48,516 bases of DNA. It comes from Clostridiales bacterium (lineage in GTDB: Bacteria; Bacillota; Clostridia; Lachnospirales; WQUN01). A program made the translations under genes and the position numbers. The notes beneath the pieces are model-generated. The model saw only the letters and a program-made list of their open reading frames with translations, was not told the origin of the DNA and did no database searches. The DNA lies in assembly GCA_031269465.1 (NCBI GenBank), contig JAISZB010000351.1, forward strand, positions 1 through 48,516, written 5' to 3'. This document shows, in pieces, positions 17,771 to 27,816 of the stretch. How positions within the stretch are numbered: the stretch's first letter is position 1; each line of letters opens with the position of its first letter.

Positions 17771-20431
17771 ATGGAACCGAAAGAAAACAGAATCATAAAG
17801 GAAATTGTGAAATTCATCACTAACCGGCAGCTCATAACCTTTGCCGTCGTGGCGGTATCATTCTACCTTCTGCTGGCGCGGCTTTTCTACCTTCAAATAG
17901 TAGAAGGCGAAAGCAAGGACGCCACTCCCTCCGCGATGAGAACGCGAACCGCGTATCTGTACCCTGAAAGAGGGGGAATCTATGACCGGCTCGGAAGGCC
18001 TCTGGCTGTCAACAAGTCTTCCGTGACGCTGGTCATGGACGCAAGCGTCACAAAGCCGGATGCGGCGGTTATCCATGAACTCATAAAGATTTTGGAGAGG
18101 CACGATGAAAGCATCATCGATCAATTTCCGATTTCCAAGACGGAGCCGTTTACCTTTGATTTCTGGGGCACGGGAAAAACAGAGGAGCAGTGGAAGCTGG
18201 ACATGGACATAGTCACCCCGACGCCTACGCCAAAGCCTGGCGCCGATAAGGAAGGCGGAGATCCGGAGGACTCTGGCGAAGAGTCCGCAGGCGTCGCCGC
18301 ATCTGGAGAAGAAGGGGATGAACCAGTTGAAGCGGGGGAAGATCCGGAGGATTCTGATGAAGCCGAGGCAGCTTACTCTCCGGACGCAACCGAGTGCTTC
18401 CATAAGCTCAGAGCCTTTTTCGGTGTGGATGAATCGCTTTCAAACGATGAGGCCAGGAAAATTCTAAACCTCTGCACCATGCTCTACATGCAGCGGTACC
18501 AATCGTGGATTCCCATAACAATAGTATACGAAGCTAAGCTGGAGACGATTTCGGAGATAATGGAGGATCGCAAGTTCGCGGGCATAACCGCCGATACAAA
18601 GCAGCTGAGGGAATACCCTGAAGGGAAGTACTTCGCAAGCATTGTCGGGTATATAGGGAAAATCACTTCCGAGCAGTACAACCTTCTGGAGGACGAAGGG
18701 TACTTCATAGACGATGAAATCGGGCAAGCCGGCATAGAGTACGCAATGGAGACCGAGCTTAGGGGCGAAGTCGGAAAGGTCGACATTGAAGTTACGGCCG
18801 CCGATAAAATTCTGAGCTACTTCCCGATAGAAAAGCCCGCGCAGCCCGGCGAGGACGTTTTTCTGACGCTTGATCGGGATCTTCAGGTAAAAAGCTTCGA
18901 CATCCTTGAAGATATGCTTGCGCAGGCCTTGATCGGGCAGATCAAAGGCGGCTCCGCCATTAAATTTCCCATATCCATGAGACAGCTATTCAGCTCCATG
19001 ATAAAATCCAGCGTATATAGCATTACCGGAATCATGTCCACAAACGATGACAGCTCCAGCCCTTCGCTTGCCGTAAAGCAGTATGTCCTGGCGAAGGCGG
19101 CCGACAGCCGTTGGACGGACAACGCCGGCAGAAGCGCCATAAGGCTTATAATCAGTGAAGGCATTGAAAATGGAGACATATCAAGCGCTCAGATGATGTC
19201 AATCCTTTTGGAGCAGGGGGTTATAACGGGTGATGAGAAGTTCCGCCAGGATCTCGCGGACAATAAGGTAAACATACAATCCGCTGTCATTGAAAGGCTT
19301 GAATCCGGAGAGCTGACCCCGCAGATGACGAATCTCGATCCATGCACCGGATCAATCGCCGTGGTGGATGTAAAGACTGGAGGCTTGCTTGCGGCAGTCG
19401 GATATCCCTCCTTTGACAGCAACAAATTTGTTAATGACAGAGACTATGAGTATTACGTGAAAGTGGTTGAGGACGCGACGCTTCCCATGACCAACCGTCC
19501 GTTTAAGGAGGTCAGGGCGCCCGGCTCGACCTTCAAGATGATATCCGCGATAGCGGCGCTTGAATACGGCTCCATAACGCCCGCGACAAGAATTTACGAC
19601 GCACACACATTCACGCTGCCAAGCGGCACGTCTGTTCTAAACTGCTGGTCGGCCATAAGCCACGGGTCGATAAACGTATCTGAAGCGCTTGAAGTATCGT
19701 GCAACTATTTTTTTGCCGAAGCGGCATACCGCATGGGCAACATGAAAAGTGACACCCAACTAAACGCCATAGCGGCGATGAATGAATACATGGCCTATTT
19801 CGGGCTTGGCCAGCCTACAGGAGTAGAAATTGGAGAGACAATCAAGCAGATGTCCTCGCCGGAGTACAAGAATGAGATTGGGTCGGGACAGCCCTGGTTT
19901 GACGGCGATACGGTGCAAACCGCCATTGGCCAGAACCTGAACAGCTATTCGACCGCAAGCATGGCGAAATACATCGCTACTCTCGCCTCTAAAGGCACGC
20001 GCTACAAGCTTCATCTGGTAGACAGCATCCGCGGCGCCGATGGAAAGATAGTCGATGAGGTGGAGCCGGTGGTCGAGATCGGCGAAATGCCGATTTCCGA
20101 AGAAACTTGGGACGCGGTGTACAAGGGGATGCTTCTGGTCACGAGCGGGCCGAAGGGAACAGGAGTCGCCGCTTTCGCGGACTTTCCGTTTAATGTGGCG
20201 GGAAAGACCGGAACGGCCGAGGAGGACGGGCGCCGGAATGATCACTCGTCCTTTGGCGGGTTTGCGCCGTTTGAATCTCCGGAGATAGCGGTTTACGTAT
20301 CCATCCCTTATGGCGACAACAAGGCGGTAACGTCGTTTGCGGCTCAGATAGCGCGCAAGGTGATGGAGGAGTATTTTGGCTTGGACTCTGCTGTTCAGCG
20401 CCCTGAGCCGAAAAACGTCCTTGCGAGGTAA
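17771..20431 (+). CDS. mrdA: Penicillin-binding protein 2 (elongation transpeptidase)
   Basis: Membrane-anchored D,D-transpeptidase that cross-links the lateral wall with RodA. 886 residues from ATG 17771 (GAGAGGG upstream); an in-phase ATG at 17717 lacks a ribosome site. Order: membrane segment (about 23-43), dimerisation domain (ERGGIYDRLGRPLAVNKS), the late linker LTLDRDLQVKS, then the transpeptidase domain with STFK in RAPGSTFKMISAIAALE, SCN in EVSCNYFF and KTG in VAGKTGTAEEDG. The protein is longer than the usual 650-720 residues because of an acidic Pro/Thr/Glu stretch (about 150-210, PTPTPKPGADKEGGDPEDS) and a helical insert of about 130 residues before the catalytic domain. Both interruptions keep the reading frame. 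Confidence 0.95.
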   Translation: MEPKENRIIKEIVKFITNRQLITFAVVAVSFYLLLARLFYLQIVEGESKDATPSAMRTRTAYLYPERGGIYDRLGRPLAVNKSSVTLVMDASVTKPDAAVIHELIKILERHDESIIDQFPISKTEPFTFDFWGTGKTEEQWKLDMDIVTPTPTPKPGADKEGGDPEDSGEESAGVAASGEEGDEPVEAGEDPEDSDEAEAAYSPDATECFHKLRAFFGVDESLSNDEARKILNLCTMLYMQRYQSWIPITIVYEAKLETISEIMEDRKFAGITADTKQLREYPEGKYFASIVGYIGKITSEQYNLLEDEGYFIDDEIGQAGIEYAMETELRGEVGKVDIEVTAADKILSYFPIEKPAQPGEDVFLTLDRDLQVKSFDILEDMLAQALIGQIKGGSAIKFPISMRQLFSSMIKSSVYSITGIMSTNDDSSSPSLAVKQYVLAKAADSRWTDNAGRSAIRLIISEGIENGDISSAQMMSILLEQGVITGDEKFRQDLADNKVNIQSAVIERLESGELTPQMTNLDPCTGSIAVVDVKTGGLLAAVGYPSFDSNKFVNDRDYEYYVKVVEDATLPMTNRPFKEVRAPGSTFKMISAIAALEYGSITPATRIYDAHTFTLPSGTSVLNCWSAISHGSINVSEALEVSCNYFFAEAAYRMGNMKSDTQLNAIAAMNEYMAYFGLGQPTGVEIGETIKQMSSPEYKNEIGSGQPWFDGDTVQTAIGQNLNSYSTASMAKYIATLASKGTRYKLHLVDSIRGADGKIVDEVEPVVEIGEMPISEETWDAVYKGMLLVTSGPKGTGVAAFADFPFNVAGKTGTAEEDGRRNDHSSFGGFAPFESPEIAVYVSIPYGDNKAVTSFAAQIARKVMEEYFGLDSAVQRPEPKNVLAR

Positions 20432-20750
20432 GTGAAGATGCTTTTGCGCCAACAGGGCGTTAAATGCGGCAATATGCCAATGTACAGCCAAATGTACTGA
20501 TTTTGGGGCTTGACTTTACACAAGCCCTAAAATCAGGAGGAAATTCGCGGATCAGCATATACTTATTCGCATATGAAGCTTACTGTTTTGGAGCTTAATA
20601 TATACTGATTTTCGTACTAAACGCCTTTAGGAAGTATGAAATCGGCGTATCAAGCTCCAAAATAGGCCCGTTTCACTGCGAATAGGCATAAATAAAAAGG
20701 CGCCTGCTTATTCAAAGCCCCAATTAAAGCGGCTGCGTGTGGGGGATGTT
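20432..20750. other. PBP2-minC spacer with decayed MITE
   Basis: Holds a stem (about 20498-20511 with 20522-20535, GGGGCTT/AAGCCC) without a T-tail, derived from repeat arms. A shortened MITE variant follows (about 20604-20690, starting TACTGATTTTCGTACTAAAC as at 36998). No gene. The ribosome site GGGGG before minC ends the spacer. Confidence 0.55.
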
Positions 20751-21416
20751 ATGCAAGAAGACAACCATGTAATATTCAAGGGAACCAAAAACGGAATAAA
20801 TGTCTGGCTGGATCACAATGTAGACTTTGACTCCCTCAGGCAGATGCTTCGCAACAAGACTCATGAAGCCAAGGATTTTTTTGAGGACGCTGAAGTTTCG
20901 ATAACCTTCACAGGAAGAGAGATTACAAAGGAAGAAGAGTCTGATCTGCTAGGAATAATATTTCAAGAATCTAACCTCAGCATTTCTTTCAACAAAAATG
21001 AACCCGCTGAGCGGGCGAATGAAAATGCTTCCTCCAAGCTGGGACTTGTGCCTCCCAGCATAACCCTCACCAAAAATGAGCATTTGACCTTCTTCTATGA
21101 AGGCGCTTTAAGAAACGGCCAGTCCATTAGGTACGACGGCTCCGTCGTTGTGCTGGGGGACGCCAACCCCGGAAGCGAGATAATCGCAAAGGGCAGCGTC
21201 ATAGTCCTTGGCGCTTTAAAAGGGCTGGTTCACGCAGGCTGCACGGGGGACGACTCAGCTTATGTATGCGCCATGCGCCTGGCCCCGACGCAGCTTCGCA
21301 TATGCGATATAATCACTTACATACCGGAAGAGAAAAGGAACAAGAACAAAAACACGCCGTCATACGCTTACATTCAGGAGGGCTTGATATACATAGCGCC
21401 TCTTGTGAATGGATAA
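20751..21416 (+). CDS. minC: Septum site-determining protein MinC
   Basis: Inhibits FtsZ polymerisation away from midcell, recruited by MinD. The 221 residues have an N-terminal FtsZ-interacting domain (HVIFKGTKNGINVWLDHN) and a C-terminal beta-helix (about 115-185, RNGQSIRYDGSVVVLGDANP, GSEIIAKGSVIVLGALKG, VHAG). The final segment resembles the MinD-contact end of the family. I chose ATG 20751, six bases after GGGGGAT; the in-phase GTG at 20739 lies inside that purine run. First of the min genes; minD follows after 63 bases. Confidence 0.95.
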   Translation: MQEDNHVIFKGTKNGINVWLDHNVDFDSLRQMLRNKTHEAKDFFEDAEVSITFTGREITKEEESDLLGIIFQESNLSISFNKNEPAERANENASSKLGLVPPSITLTKNEHLTFFYEGALRNGQSIRYDGSVVVLGDANPGSEIIAKGSVIVLGALKGLVHAGCTGDDSAYVCAMRLAPTQLRICDIITYIPEEKRNKNKNTPSYAYIQEGLIYIAPLVNG

Positions 21417-21479
21417 GGCAGAGCTTAAATGCGAAAGAGCCCAGGCGGACGTGTTTCGCCATCTCGGGGAGGGGAATAT

Positions 21480-22277
21480 ATGGGAGAGGTTTATGTAGTT
21501 ACATCCGGCAAGGGAGGTGTGGGGAAAACGACGTCCACGGCCAACATCGGCACAGGGCTGGCCATTGCGGGGAAGAAAGTCGTCATGGTGGACGCCGACA
21601 TAGGCCTTCGCAATTTGGATGTAGTTATGGGATTGGAAAATCGGATAGTTTACGATATAATAGATGTGATAGAAGGCGGATGCAGGCTGAAGCAGGCTCT
21701 GATAAGGGACAAAAGGTACTCTAACCTGCATTTGCTGCCTGCGGCGCAGACCAAAGACAAAAACTCTATAAATCCGGAGCAGATGCAAAGGCTTTGCAAA
21801 AACTTGAAAGATGAATTCGAGTTTGTAATAATAGATTGCCCTGCAGGCATAGAGCAGGGATTTAAAAATGCAATAGCGGGCGCGGACAAGGCTATAGTCG
21901 TAACAACGCCGGAGGTGTCCGCGGTAAGGGACGCCGACAGGGTGATAGGGCTTCTGGAAGCGAGCGATCTTAAAAACCCGCTTCTTGTTTTAAACCGCAT
22001 ACGCCCGGATATGGTCAAACGCGGAGACATGATGACGCTGGATGATGTGACTGAAATTCTGGCCATAGATATACTGGGAGTCGTTCCGGACGACGAGAGC
22101 ATTGTGATTTCAACGAATAGGGGCGAGCCATGCGTCGCCGACGACTCTTCAAGGGCTGGTCGCGCGTACCGCAATATAACAAGGAGGCTTTTAGGCGAGA
22201 TAGTCCCTCTTATGAAGCTGCAGCAGCAAAAGGGGCTTTTCGGGAGAATTGCGAAATTTCTGCGACTAGGAAATTGA
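21480..22277 (+). CDS. minD: Septum site-determining ATPase MinD
   Basis: Membrane-cycling ATPase that recruits MinC and is released by MinE. The deviant Walker A is at residues 10-17 (GKGGVGKT), then VDADIGLRNLDVVMGLENR, and IIDCPAGIEQG (Walker B region). The C terminus ends in an amphipathic helix GLFGRIAKFLRLGN, the membrane-targeting sequence. The start is ATG 21480 with a very strong GGGGAGGGG site; an upstream in-phase ATG at 21429 would add 17 unrelated residues. 265 residues, normal length. The stop TGA overlaps an in-frame TTG of the minE reading frame. Confidence 0.98.
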   Translation: MGEVYVVTSGKGGVGKTTSTANIGTGLAIAGKKVVMVDADIGLRNLDVVMGLENRIVYDIIDVIEGGCRLKQALIRDKRYSNLHLLPAAQTKDKNSINPEQMQRLCKNLKDEFEFVIIDCPAGIEQGFKNAIAGADKAIVVTTPEVSAVRDADRVIGLLEASDLKNPLLVLNRIRPDMVKRGDMMTLDDVTEILAIDILGVVPDDESIVISTNRGEPCVADDSSRAGRAYRNITRRLLGEIVPLMKLQQQKGLFGRIAKFLRLGN

Positions 22278-22291
22278 AGGATGTGACGCCT

Positions 22292-22597
22292 GTGGATGTA
22301 TTCAACATTTTGTGGAAGAGAAATCCATCAAAAAAGGTAGCCAAAGATCGCCTCAAATTAGTTCTGGTCAACGACCGAGCCGACAGCTCCCCGCAAGTGT
22401 TGGAAAAGCTAAGGTTAGATATAATCAACACTATATCCTCATATATGGAGATAGACTTGGAGGACATGGATGTGCAGATCACAAAATCTCCAAATGCGGA
22501 CGAGCGGGGTTCAAACATGCCTGTCCTCTATGCTAATATCCCGATTAAAAGCCTGCATAGGCTAAGAGATCAAGTTTCTAAGAAAGCGGAAGAATAG
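22292..22597 (+). CDS. minE: Cell division topological specificity factor MinE
   Basis: Stimulates MinD ATPase and drives its release from the membrane. The start chosen is GTG 22292 (MDVFNILWKRNPSKKVAKDR), with AAGGA ten bases upstream and an N terminus matching the family's membrane helix. GTG 22283 and TTG 22274 are in phase but have no proper ribosome site. The anti-MinCD block KDRLKLVLVNDRADSSP and the topological domain (EIDLEDMDVQITKS) are intact. 101 residues, slightly longer than average. Lies 14 bases after minD. Confidence 0.95.
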   Translation: MDVFNILWKRNPSKKVAKDRLKLVLVNDRADSSPQVLEKLRLDIINTISSYMEIDLEDMDVQITKSPNADERGSNMPVLYANIPIKSLHRLRDQVSKKAEE

Positions 22598-22669
22598 TCG
22601 ATGCCATCAGCCGACGATTGGGAATAAATTTGGAAAAAACGCCTAGAAATCTAAAAAGGTGGTAATAAT

Positions 22670-23812
22670 GTGAGTATAAGGAGGCAGTGGCAGTCCTTTG
22701 ACTTTTTGATGCTTATAATGGTCATAGGCTTTGCCTGCTTTGGAGTAGTAATAATCGGCAGCGCTTCGGCTCATGCGGTGGAATATGGACTGAGCGGCGA
22801 CAGCAACCAGAAAATGTTTGTAGCGACAGGGGTTGCAATCCTTGTGGTTGCGACGCTTGTAGACTACCATTTCATAGCCAAATTTTACATCCCAATCTAC
22901 GTTTCGATGATTATCATTCTGCTGTTCATGTTTACGCTGCCTACTGATGAGACACATACCAACAGATGGCTGAGACTGACTATTGGAGGAAGAGAGTTAG
23001 GCATACAGCCCTCTGAGTTTGTAAAGCTCATGCTTATGATTGCGCTTTCAAAGTTTTTGGATATGAATAAGGAAAAGATAAACACTCTTCCCGTTATAGC
23101 GGCGGCAGGCGCGCTGATTGCGGCGCCTGCGATTTTGGTTGCGCTTCAGCCTGCGTTGTCTGCCAGCGTTGTAATAGTGATAATTGGAGCGATCCTCATA
23201 TTCGCCGCTCAGATAAAATTCAGGTACGTATTCATCCTTCTGCTTGCCTGCGCGATCTGCGGCGGCGTCTTTTACTGGGATTGGAACTACAATGCCGGGA
23301 AGATTGCGGATCTTTTGCTGGGAGAGTACCAAGTCGCCAGGATTTACGCTTTTCTGCACCACAACCCGCAAGCTACAACCAGGGAGTTCTATCAGATAAA
23401 CATCTCCCTCAAATCAATCAGAGCGGGAGAACTCAATGGCAAAGGGCTGGGAAACGGCTCATTCATACCTGCCGGCACGAATGACTTCATCTTTTCCGTG
23501 CTTGGAGAGGAATTCGGCTTCATGGGCTGCGCCGCCGCCATCGCAGTCGCGTTCATAATAATCACCAAGTGCCTTCTAGTAGCCAACCGCGCGCCGGATC
23601 TCTTGGGGAATCTGATAGCCACTGGAGTGGCGGGCATGTTAGCTTTCGAGGTATTTGTAAATGTCAGCGTCGCCACGTCGATACTGCCGAACACTGGCAT
23701 GTCCTTCCCATTCCTCTCATCCGGAGGTTCTGCCATGTGGGTCAATATGGCATGCATCGGGCTGGTTTTAAATATCGGCCTTTATAAAACCAAATCAATA
23801 TTTGAGGGGTGA
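22670..23812 (+). CDS. rodA: Peptidoglycan glycosyltransferase RodA (SEDS family)
   Basis: Polymerises lipid II into glycan strands, working with PBP2. The 380 residues contain about ten membrane segments. SEDS landmarks are [15 protein letters not shown] early loop, [22 protein letters not shown], the long loop with [32 protein letters not shown], and [18 protein letters not shown] near the end. Start GTG 22670 follows AAGGTGG. The neighbours (mreBCD, PBP2) favour RodA over FtsW or SpoVE. Its stop overlaps an upstream GTG of the next gene by sharing TGA. Confidence 0.95.
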   Translation: MSIRRQWQSFDFLMLIMVIGFACFGVVIIGSASAHAVEYGLSGDSNQKMFVATGVAILVVATLVDYHFIAKFYIPIYVSMIIILLFMFTLPTDETHTNRWLRLTIGGRELGIQPSEFVKLMLMIALSKFLDMNKEKINTLPVIAAAGALIAAPAILVALQPALSASVVIVIIGAILIFAAQIKFRYVFILLLACAICGGVFYWDWNYNAGKIADLLLGEYQVARIYAFLHHNPQATTREFYQINISLKSIRAGELNGKGLGNGSFIPAGTNDFIFSVLGEEFGFMGCAAAIAVAFIIITKCLLVANRAPDLLGNLIATGVAGMLAFEVFVNVSVATSILPNTGMSFPFLSSGGSAMWVNMACIGLVLNIGLYKTKSIFEG

Positions 23813-23817
23813 ATTTC

Positions 23818-24213
23818 GTGAACATCGCGATTATCGCACACGACAGCAAAAAAAGACTCATGGAAAATCTATGCATAGCGTATAGGCATATCCTCAGCAA
23901 GCACTCTCTGTATGCAACGGGCACGACAGGCCAGATCGTGGAGGAGGCGACGAATTTGCCGGTGCACAAGTATCTGGCCGGGCACCTTGGCGGGGAGCAT
24001 CAACTGGGCGCGCAGATAGCCCAAAACGACATAGACTTGGTTATTTTTCTGAGGGAACCCATAGTTCAGCGCTACATTGAGCCGGATATCAACAGCGTGA
24101 TGCGCTTGTGCGATGTTCATAATATTCCGCTTGCCAGCAACTTAGCAACTGCAGAGGTGCTCCTGCTGGCGCTGGATAGGGGAGACTTGGACTGGAGAAA
24201 CATCGTAAGGTGA
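23818..24213 (+). CDS. mgsA: Methylglyoxal synthase homologue with substituted catalytic residues
   Basis: By family, converts dihydroxyacetone phosphate to methylglyoxal in a cytoplasmic glycolytic bypass. The 131-residue protein keeps the start [10 protein letters not shown], the phosphate-binding block LYATGTTG, and the order of the domain. Family key residues differ, though (E. coli numbering): Asp71 of GGDQQ is Glu here (GGEHQ), Asp91 of the DP motif is Glu (FLREP), and His98 is Ile (RYIEPD). Asp101 remains. Activity may thus be lost, altered or tolerated. The start GTG 23818 has GAGGGG eight bases upstream. The position behind rodA is the usual clostridial arrangement, which supports orthology. 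The family call is firm, the catalytic call is not. Confidence 0.85.
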   Translation: MNIAIIAHDSKKRLMENLCIAYRHILSKHSLYATGTTGQIVEEATNLPVHKYLAGHLGGEHQLGAQIAQNDIDLVIFLREPIVQRYIEPDINSVMRLCDVHNIPLASNLATAEVLLLALDRGDLDWRNIVR

Positions 24214-24801
24214 AAAGCCTTCCGAAACGCGCGCAATCAAAGGTTGTTTGCATGTGCGCCGATGCATGCCGAAGCGCGCCTGACATGCTGGCTCGCATTG
24301 GAAAGCTTCGATGTTTGGAGCTGGAAAGCTTCGATTTTAGCTTGGCTGCGGCAGAGTCTAAATGGATGATAAGGCTCTGAAATCGGTGCGGTTAACTGCG
24401 CTATCTGCAGGATCCTGCTTCTCAAGCTGCTTTCAAATGCTTCCCGGAGAAAATTTCTTTTCATGGCAATAAATAAAGAAAAGCCCGATAAGCGCGCTTA
24501 AAGCGCATTTATCGGGCTTTTGGATTATAAGCCCGCTGGAAAGCCGCAGTCAGCCCTCCGGGCTTTTCCAGCCAGGCTCCAATGCATTGCCGGCAAGCCT
24601 GGCTGGCGTAGCTATATTTAGTCACGTCGCGGCCAAAACGGCCGCAGCGGTTGCAAAATCTTAAGAGTCAACGCCGCTTAAGCGATGCCTTAAGTGAAAC
24701 ATTTTCTGCAATTGCCCCTAGCTCAGACTGGCGAACAGGTCTCGCGCTAAGGGCGGGTGGTTAGATTTCAAGCGTGCATGCCGCGCTTCGATAGCAAAGT
24801 T
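24214..24801. other. Spacer between mgsA and the collagen-like gene (convergent)
   Basis: Contains the terminator 24479-24521 and a second large stem (about 24568-24613, CCAGCCAGGCT with AGCCTGGCTGG), which may serve the minus-strand collagen gene although it lies almost 200 bases beyond its stop. No gene was identified. Confidence 0.6.
24479..24521. terminator. Bidirectional intrinsic terminator behind mgsA
   Basis: Perfect 13-bp arms AAAAGCCCGATAA (24479-24491) and TTATCGGGCTTTT (24509-24521), with an inner GCGC stem in the loop. An A-run before and T-run after the stem make it workable in both directions. It closes the mre/min block and may also stop minus-strand transcripts from the collagen gene. 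Confidence 0.85.
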
Positions 24802-26193
24802 TTAATCAGCAAGCGGAATTATCTGCACAAGGACGTTGTTGTCGTCGACCAATGTTAAATTGCCAGTAGTACCGCCCGTCATAAGCACCAAATCAACTGT
24901 GTTGCCTGCGGTGAGAGATTCGAACGCGGCTCCGCTGATTTGAAGCGTATCGGTTGACGTTGTCGCCATAGTCTGACTTACTATGGTCGCATTGTCTAGA
25001 GTTCCGTTTATTCTCAAGCCCAGAGTTAGCGGGCTGAGGGTGGCGTTTGGTTGGATTCTTATTGAAAATAGGATTAGATACTGTCCGGTATCAGCGACAG
25101 TTATGGTGTTGCTTGCCAAAGAGAAATCCAGCACTGAAGACTGGGTAAGGGGAAGAACGTTTTGCGTCCCTGCCGTGATGCTTACCGTGGAGGTGCCGCT
25201 GTTATAGACGACGGCATATCTTGGGGTAATGCCGGGTCCCGTAGGACCCGTAGCGCCGGTAGCCCCTTGAGGGCCGACGCTGCCTGAGGCGCCGGTAGCG
25301 CCCTGAGGGCCGACAGGACCCGTAGCGCCGGTAGCGCCGGCAGCGCCAGTAGCGCCCTGAGGGCCGGAAGGGCCCGTAGGACCTTCGTTTCCTTGAGGGC
25401 CGGCGGGGCCGACGGGGCCTTGAAGGCCTGAAGCGCCTGTAGCTCCAACGGGTCCCTGAGGACCTACAGCGCCTGTAGCGCCGACAGGGCCGGTGTCGCC
25501 TCTAGGTCCTGCTGCGCCAGTAGCGCCTGTGGCGCCGGCGGGGCCGGCAGGGCCTTGAGGGCCTACAGCGCCTGTTGCGCCTGTATATCCAGTGTCTCCC
25601 TTAGGGCCGGCAGGGCCTTGGGCGCCTGTGGCGCCGGTAGCGCCGACTGGACCTTGAGGGCCTACAGCGCCTGTTGCGCCTGTTGCGCCTGTTGCGCCGA
25701 CAGATCCGGCAGCGCCTGCGGGGCCGGTGTCGCCTTTAGGGCCGACGGGACCCTGAGGTCCAGCGGGGCCGGCAGCGCCGGTGCAGCCTGTGTCGCCTTT
25801 AGGGCCGGTGTCGCCTTTAGCGCCCTGAGGCCCTTGAGGGCCAAAAGGGCCGCAGGGACCTTCAGGGCCGGGTTTTCCAGGGCATCCAGGCCTTCCTTCG
25901 GGACCTGGGCATCCAGGCCTTCCAGGCCTCCCTTCGGGACCCATGGGACCGCGAGGGCCTGTATCGCCCTTCGGGCCTCTCCAATGCTCGTGGCCGTGAG
26001 AGCGGCAGTCTTCACCAGGTCTGTAGCTGCTGGATCGATCTTGCCAATCCTCTCCGCATGGCCTGTCTTGTCCGGTATAGTCCTCCTGCTGTCTAGGCTC
26101 GCGGCAGCTCCTTTCGCCGCCATAGCGCTGGGACTCGAAGCTAAGGTAATTGCCGTAGCCGTCTCCGTTTTGGGGATACCAAAATTTAGCCAT
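24802..26193 (-). CDS. Collagen-like protein with BclA-type C-terminal domain
   Basis: A filament-forming surface or exosporium protein. The 463 residues fall into three parts. The N terminus (about 1-75) is hydrophilic, rich in Arg, Ser, Tyr and Cys, without a signal peptide. About 80 Gly-X-Y triplets follow (roughly 76-325), first GRPGCPG-like with Cys, then many [16 protein letters not shown] and KGDTGPKG units. The C-terminal domain (about 330-463, [49 protein letters not shown]) resembles the trimeric C1q/TNF-like head of BclA. The start is ATG 26193 with GGGAG upstream; a 12-bp palindrome AGTTGTACAACT lies in the leader (26220-26231). The missing signal peptide fits delivery to spores rather than Sec export. 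The repeats make the DNA slippage-prone. Confidence 0.93.
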   Translation of the reverse strand: MAKFWYPQNGDGYGNYLSFESQRYGGERSCREPRQQEDYTGQDRPCGEDWQDRSSSYRPGEDCRSHGHEHWRGPKGDTGPRGPMGPEGRPGRPGCPGPEGRPGCPGKPGPEGPCGPFGPQGPQGAKGDTGPKGDTGCTGAAGPAGPQGPVGPKGDTGPAGAAGSVGATGATGATGAVGPQGPVGATGATGAQGPAGPKGDTGYTGATGAVGPQGPAGPAGATGATGAAGPRGDTGPVGATGAVGPQGPVGATGASGLQGPVGPAGPQGNEGPTGPSGPQGATGAAGATGATGPVGPQGATGASGSVGPQGATGATGPTGPGITPRYAVVYNSGTSTVSITAGTQNVLPLTQSSVLDFSLASNTITVADTGQYLILFSIRIQPNATLSPLTLGLRINGTLDNATIVSQTMATTSTDTLQISGAAFESLTAGNTVDLVLMTGGTTGNLTLVDDNNVLVQIIPLAD

Positions 26194-26703
26194 AATTTCA
26201 CTCCCGAGAAACATATTTTAGTTGTACAACTATTTCATCATATGTAGACAACCTGAAATCGGTGAGTGTTTTTGGAGAGATTCTTTCAAAATATCAAAAT
26301 AAATTTTTATGCTGTTTCAGGCGAAACTCTAAAGTTCAAAATGCATTAAGCCCTATATCGATTTAAGTCTTATGCGCCTATTTTGGAGCTTGACTGCATA
26401 GCGGCGGCGCATATGAGATCCCTTGCGGAAGGTTTAATTGCGAGCGCGGAAATTTGGCTCTTTATCATCCCTTGAAATCCAACCGAACATAGAACAACTC
26501 TGATTTTAGTGAGAGCGCGCGAAGCACAACCCACGAAAGGCATCGGGGACGTTTAACGGGGCCGGATGTCGCAATTGGCTGCCGGCCTTGTTGCCGTCGA
26601 TTGCGGCTGCGAAAAGCTTTTTCGCTGCGGTTTATGCAGTTCTTGCCCATTCCAAGGGGCTGACCGAAAGAGTTCTCTTGGAGGCAATCCCTGGCATGAG
26701 ATA

Positions 26704-26834
26704 TACCGATTTTCACCAAATGTTATTTTTTGGAGCTTGATAATGCATTGAATGGTGCGAAATGCCGAAATCCGCATTTTGCACTCGCTGTATAATCAAG
26801 CTCCAAAAAAGGAAATTTTATATGAAAAGCAGTA
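26704..26834 (+). mobile_element. MITE reference copy, 131 bp with TA duplication
   Basis: Left end TACCGATTTTCACCAAATG, right end ATATGAAAAGCAGTA. TA flanks both sides (26702-26703, 26835-26836). The arms TTTTTTGGAGCTTGAT and ATCAAGCTCCAAAAAA are exact complements. The core reads GGTGCGAAATGCCGAAAT then GCATTTTGCACTCGC. The whole element can fold into one long hairpin. No open reading frame. Confidence 0.88.
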
Positions 26835-27409
26835 TATCAATCGCGCCTTGAAAGTGGATCATCCGACCCCGAAGGTACATTTGCATGCAAATCAGCATAA
26901 AAAGCATTTCGTGCTGATTTCAGCGTTGCGAATAAACATGCGCGCATGTGGAGTCGCGGTTAGGCTGGGATTTTGGGTTTCTGAAATCTGCGGGAGCTTG
27001 CGCGAGAGGATCTTCCGAAATTTCAAAATGAATTTTTGCAAAATTTAAAGTTAGACCTAGCGTCTCAAAAGCCATTAAGTAAACATTCAAATGAACATTC
27101 CAAACGCGTTTTAAAATATCTTCTCTTGACTCTCTGGGTATAGCATGCAGGCTCTGCTGGAAAACCGCCTTTCAGGCGACAAAATTCGCGACATCCCTCT
27201 TGCGCAAACTTCGTCTTATATGTATAATTAATCCATATTGCTTTGATCCGGCGATAATAGAGCAATAAAGAATGCCTGAAAACGGCAGGCCATGGCCTCG
27301 AATGCCCATGCCCGATTATTCCTTTGCGCATTCAAACGAGACGGTTTTGGATCTGGAATATCAAATCGCCGCTTGCCGTACCAATAAAAACATACAGACG
27401 CAATCTTGC

Positions 27410-27465
27410 GCCACCATTCAATGGATAATCAAGCTCCAAAAAAGGAACGTTTGATGAAAACGGTA
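27410..27465 (-). mobile_element. Half MITE (one arm)
   Basis: CACCATTCAATGGATAATC, AAGCTCCAAAAAAGGAAC and the terminus GATGAAAACGGTA, followed by TA. The other arm is absent, which suggests deletion across the palindrome. Confidence 0.7.
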
Positions 27466-27555
27466 TAACTCTTTGCTGAATTAAAAATTTATTAGAGCCA
27501 ATCCTTTATATAATCAGCTCATTCATCTTAGATAATTCAGCCCTAGCATTTAAGG

Positions 27556-27630
27556 AAATGCCGAAATCGACATTTTGCACTAGCTGTATAATCAAGCTCC
27601 AAAAAAGGCAGTTTTATATGAAAAGCAGTA
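27556..27630 (+). mobile_element. Half MITE (core and right arm)
   Basis: Begins in the core (GAAATGCCGAAATCGACATT) and continues through GCTGTATAATCAAGCTCC to ATATGAAAAGCAGTA, then TA. The left arm is missing. Confidence 0.7.
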
Positions 27631-27688
27631 TAATTAAAGAGCATCGACGTTAGCCATGCCTGGCTTAAACGCCTCTTAAGCGCTTTTA

Positions 27689-27816
27689 TATGCCGATTTT
27701 CATCAAATGTTCCTTTTTTAGCTTGACTGTCCATTGGAAGGTATCATTGATATCGGCATTTCGAACTAGCTGTATAATCAAGCTCCAAAAAAGGCAGTTT
27801 TCAATGAATATCAATA
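27689..27816 (+). mobile_element. MITE copy, 128 bp with TA flanks
   Basis: Left end TATGCCGATTTTCATCAAATG, core GATATCGGCATTTCGAAC, right arm GCTGTATAATCAAGCTCC and end ATGAATATCAATA. TA at 27687-27688 and 27817-27818. Confidence 0.75.

Noticed and set aside
19760..20491. 243-residue minus-strand frame across the 3' end of the PBP2 gene
   Set aside because: It is antisense to the conserved transpeptidase domain, without a ribosome site or any recognisable motif.
20498..20535. Terminator between PBP2 and minC
   Set aside because: The stem has no T-run and is explained by diverged MITE arms (TTTTGGGGCTTGA).
25555..26247. Long frames on both strands overlapping the collagen-like gene
   Set aside because: They are out-of-frame readings of the GC-rich Gly-X-Y repeat, giving Ala/Cys/Arg low-complexity products without ribosome sites.
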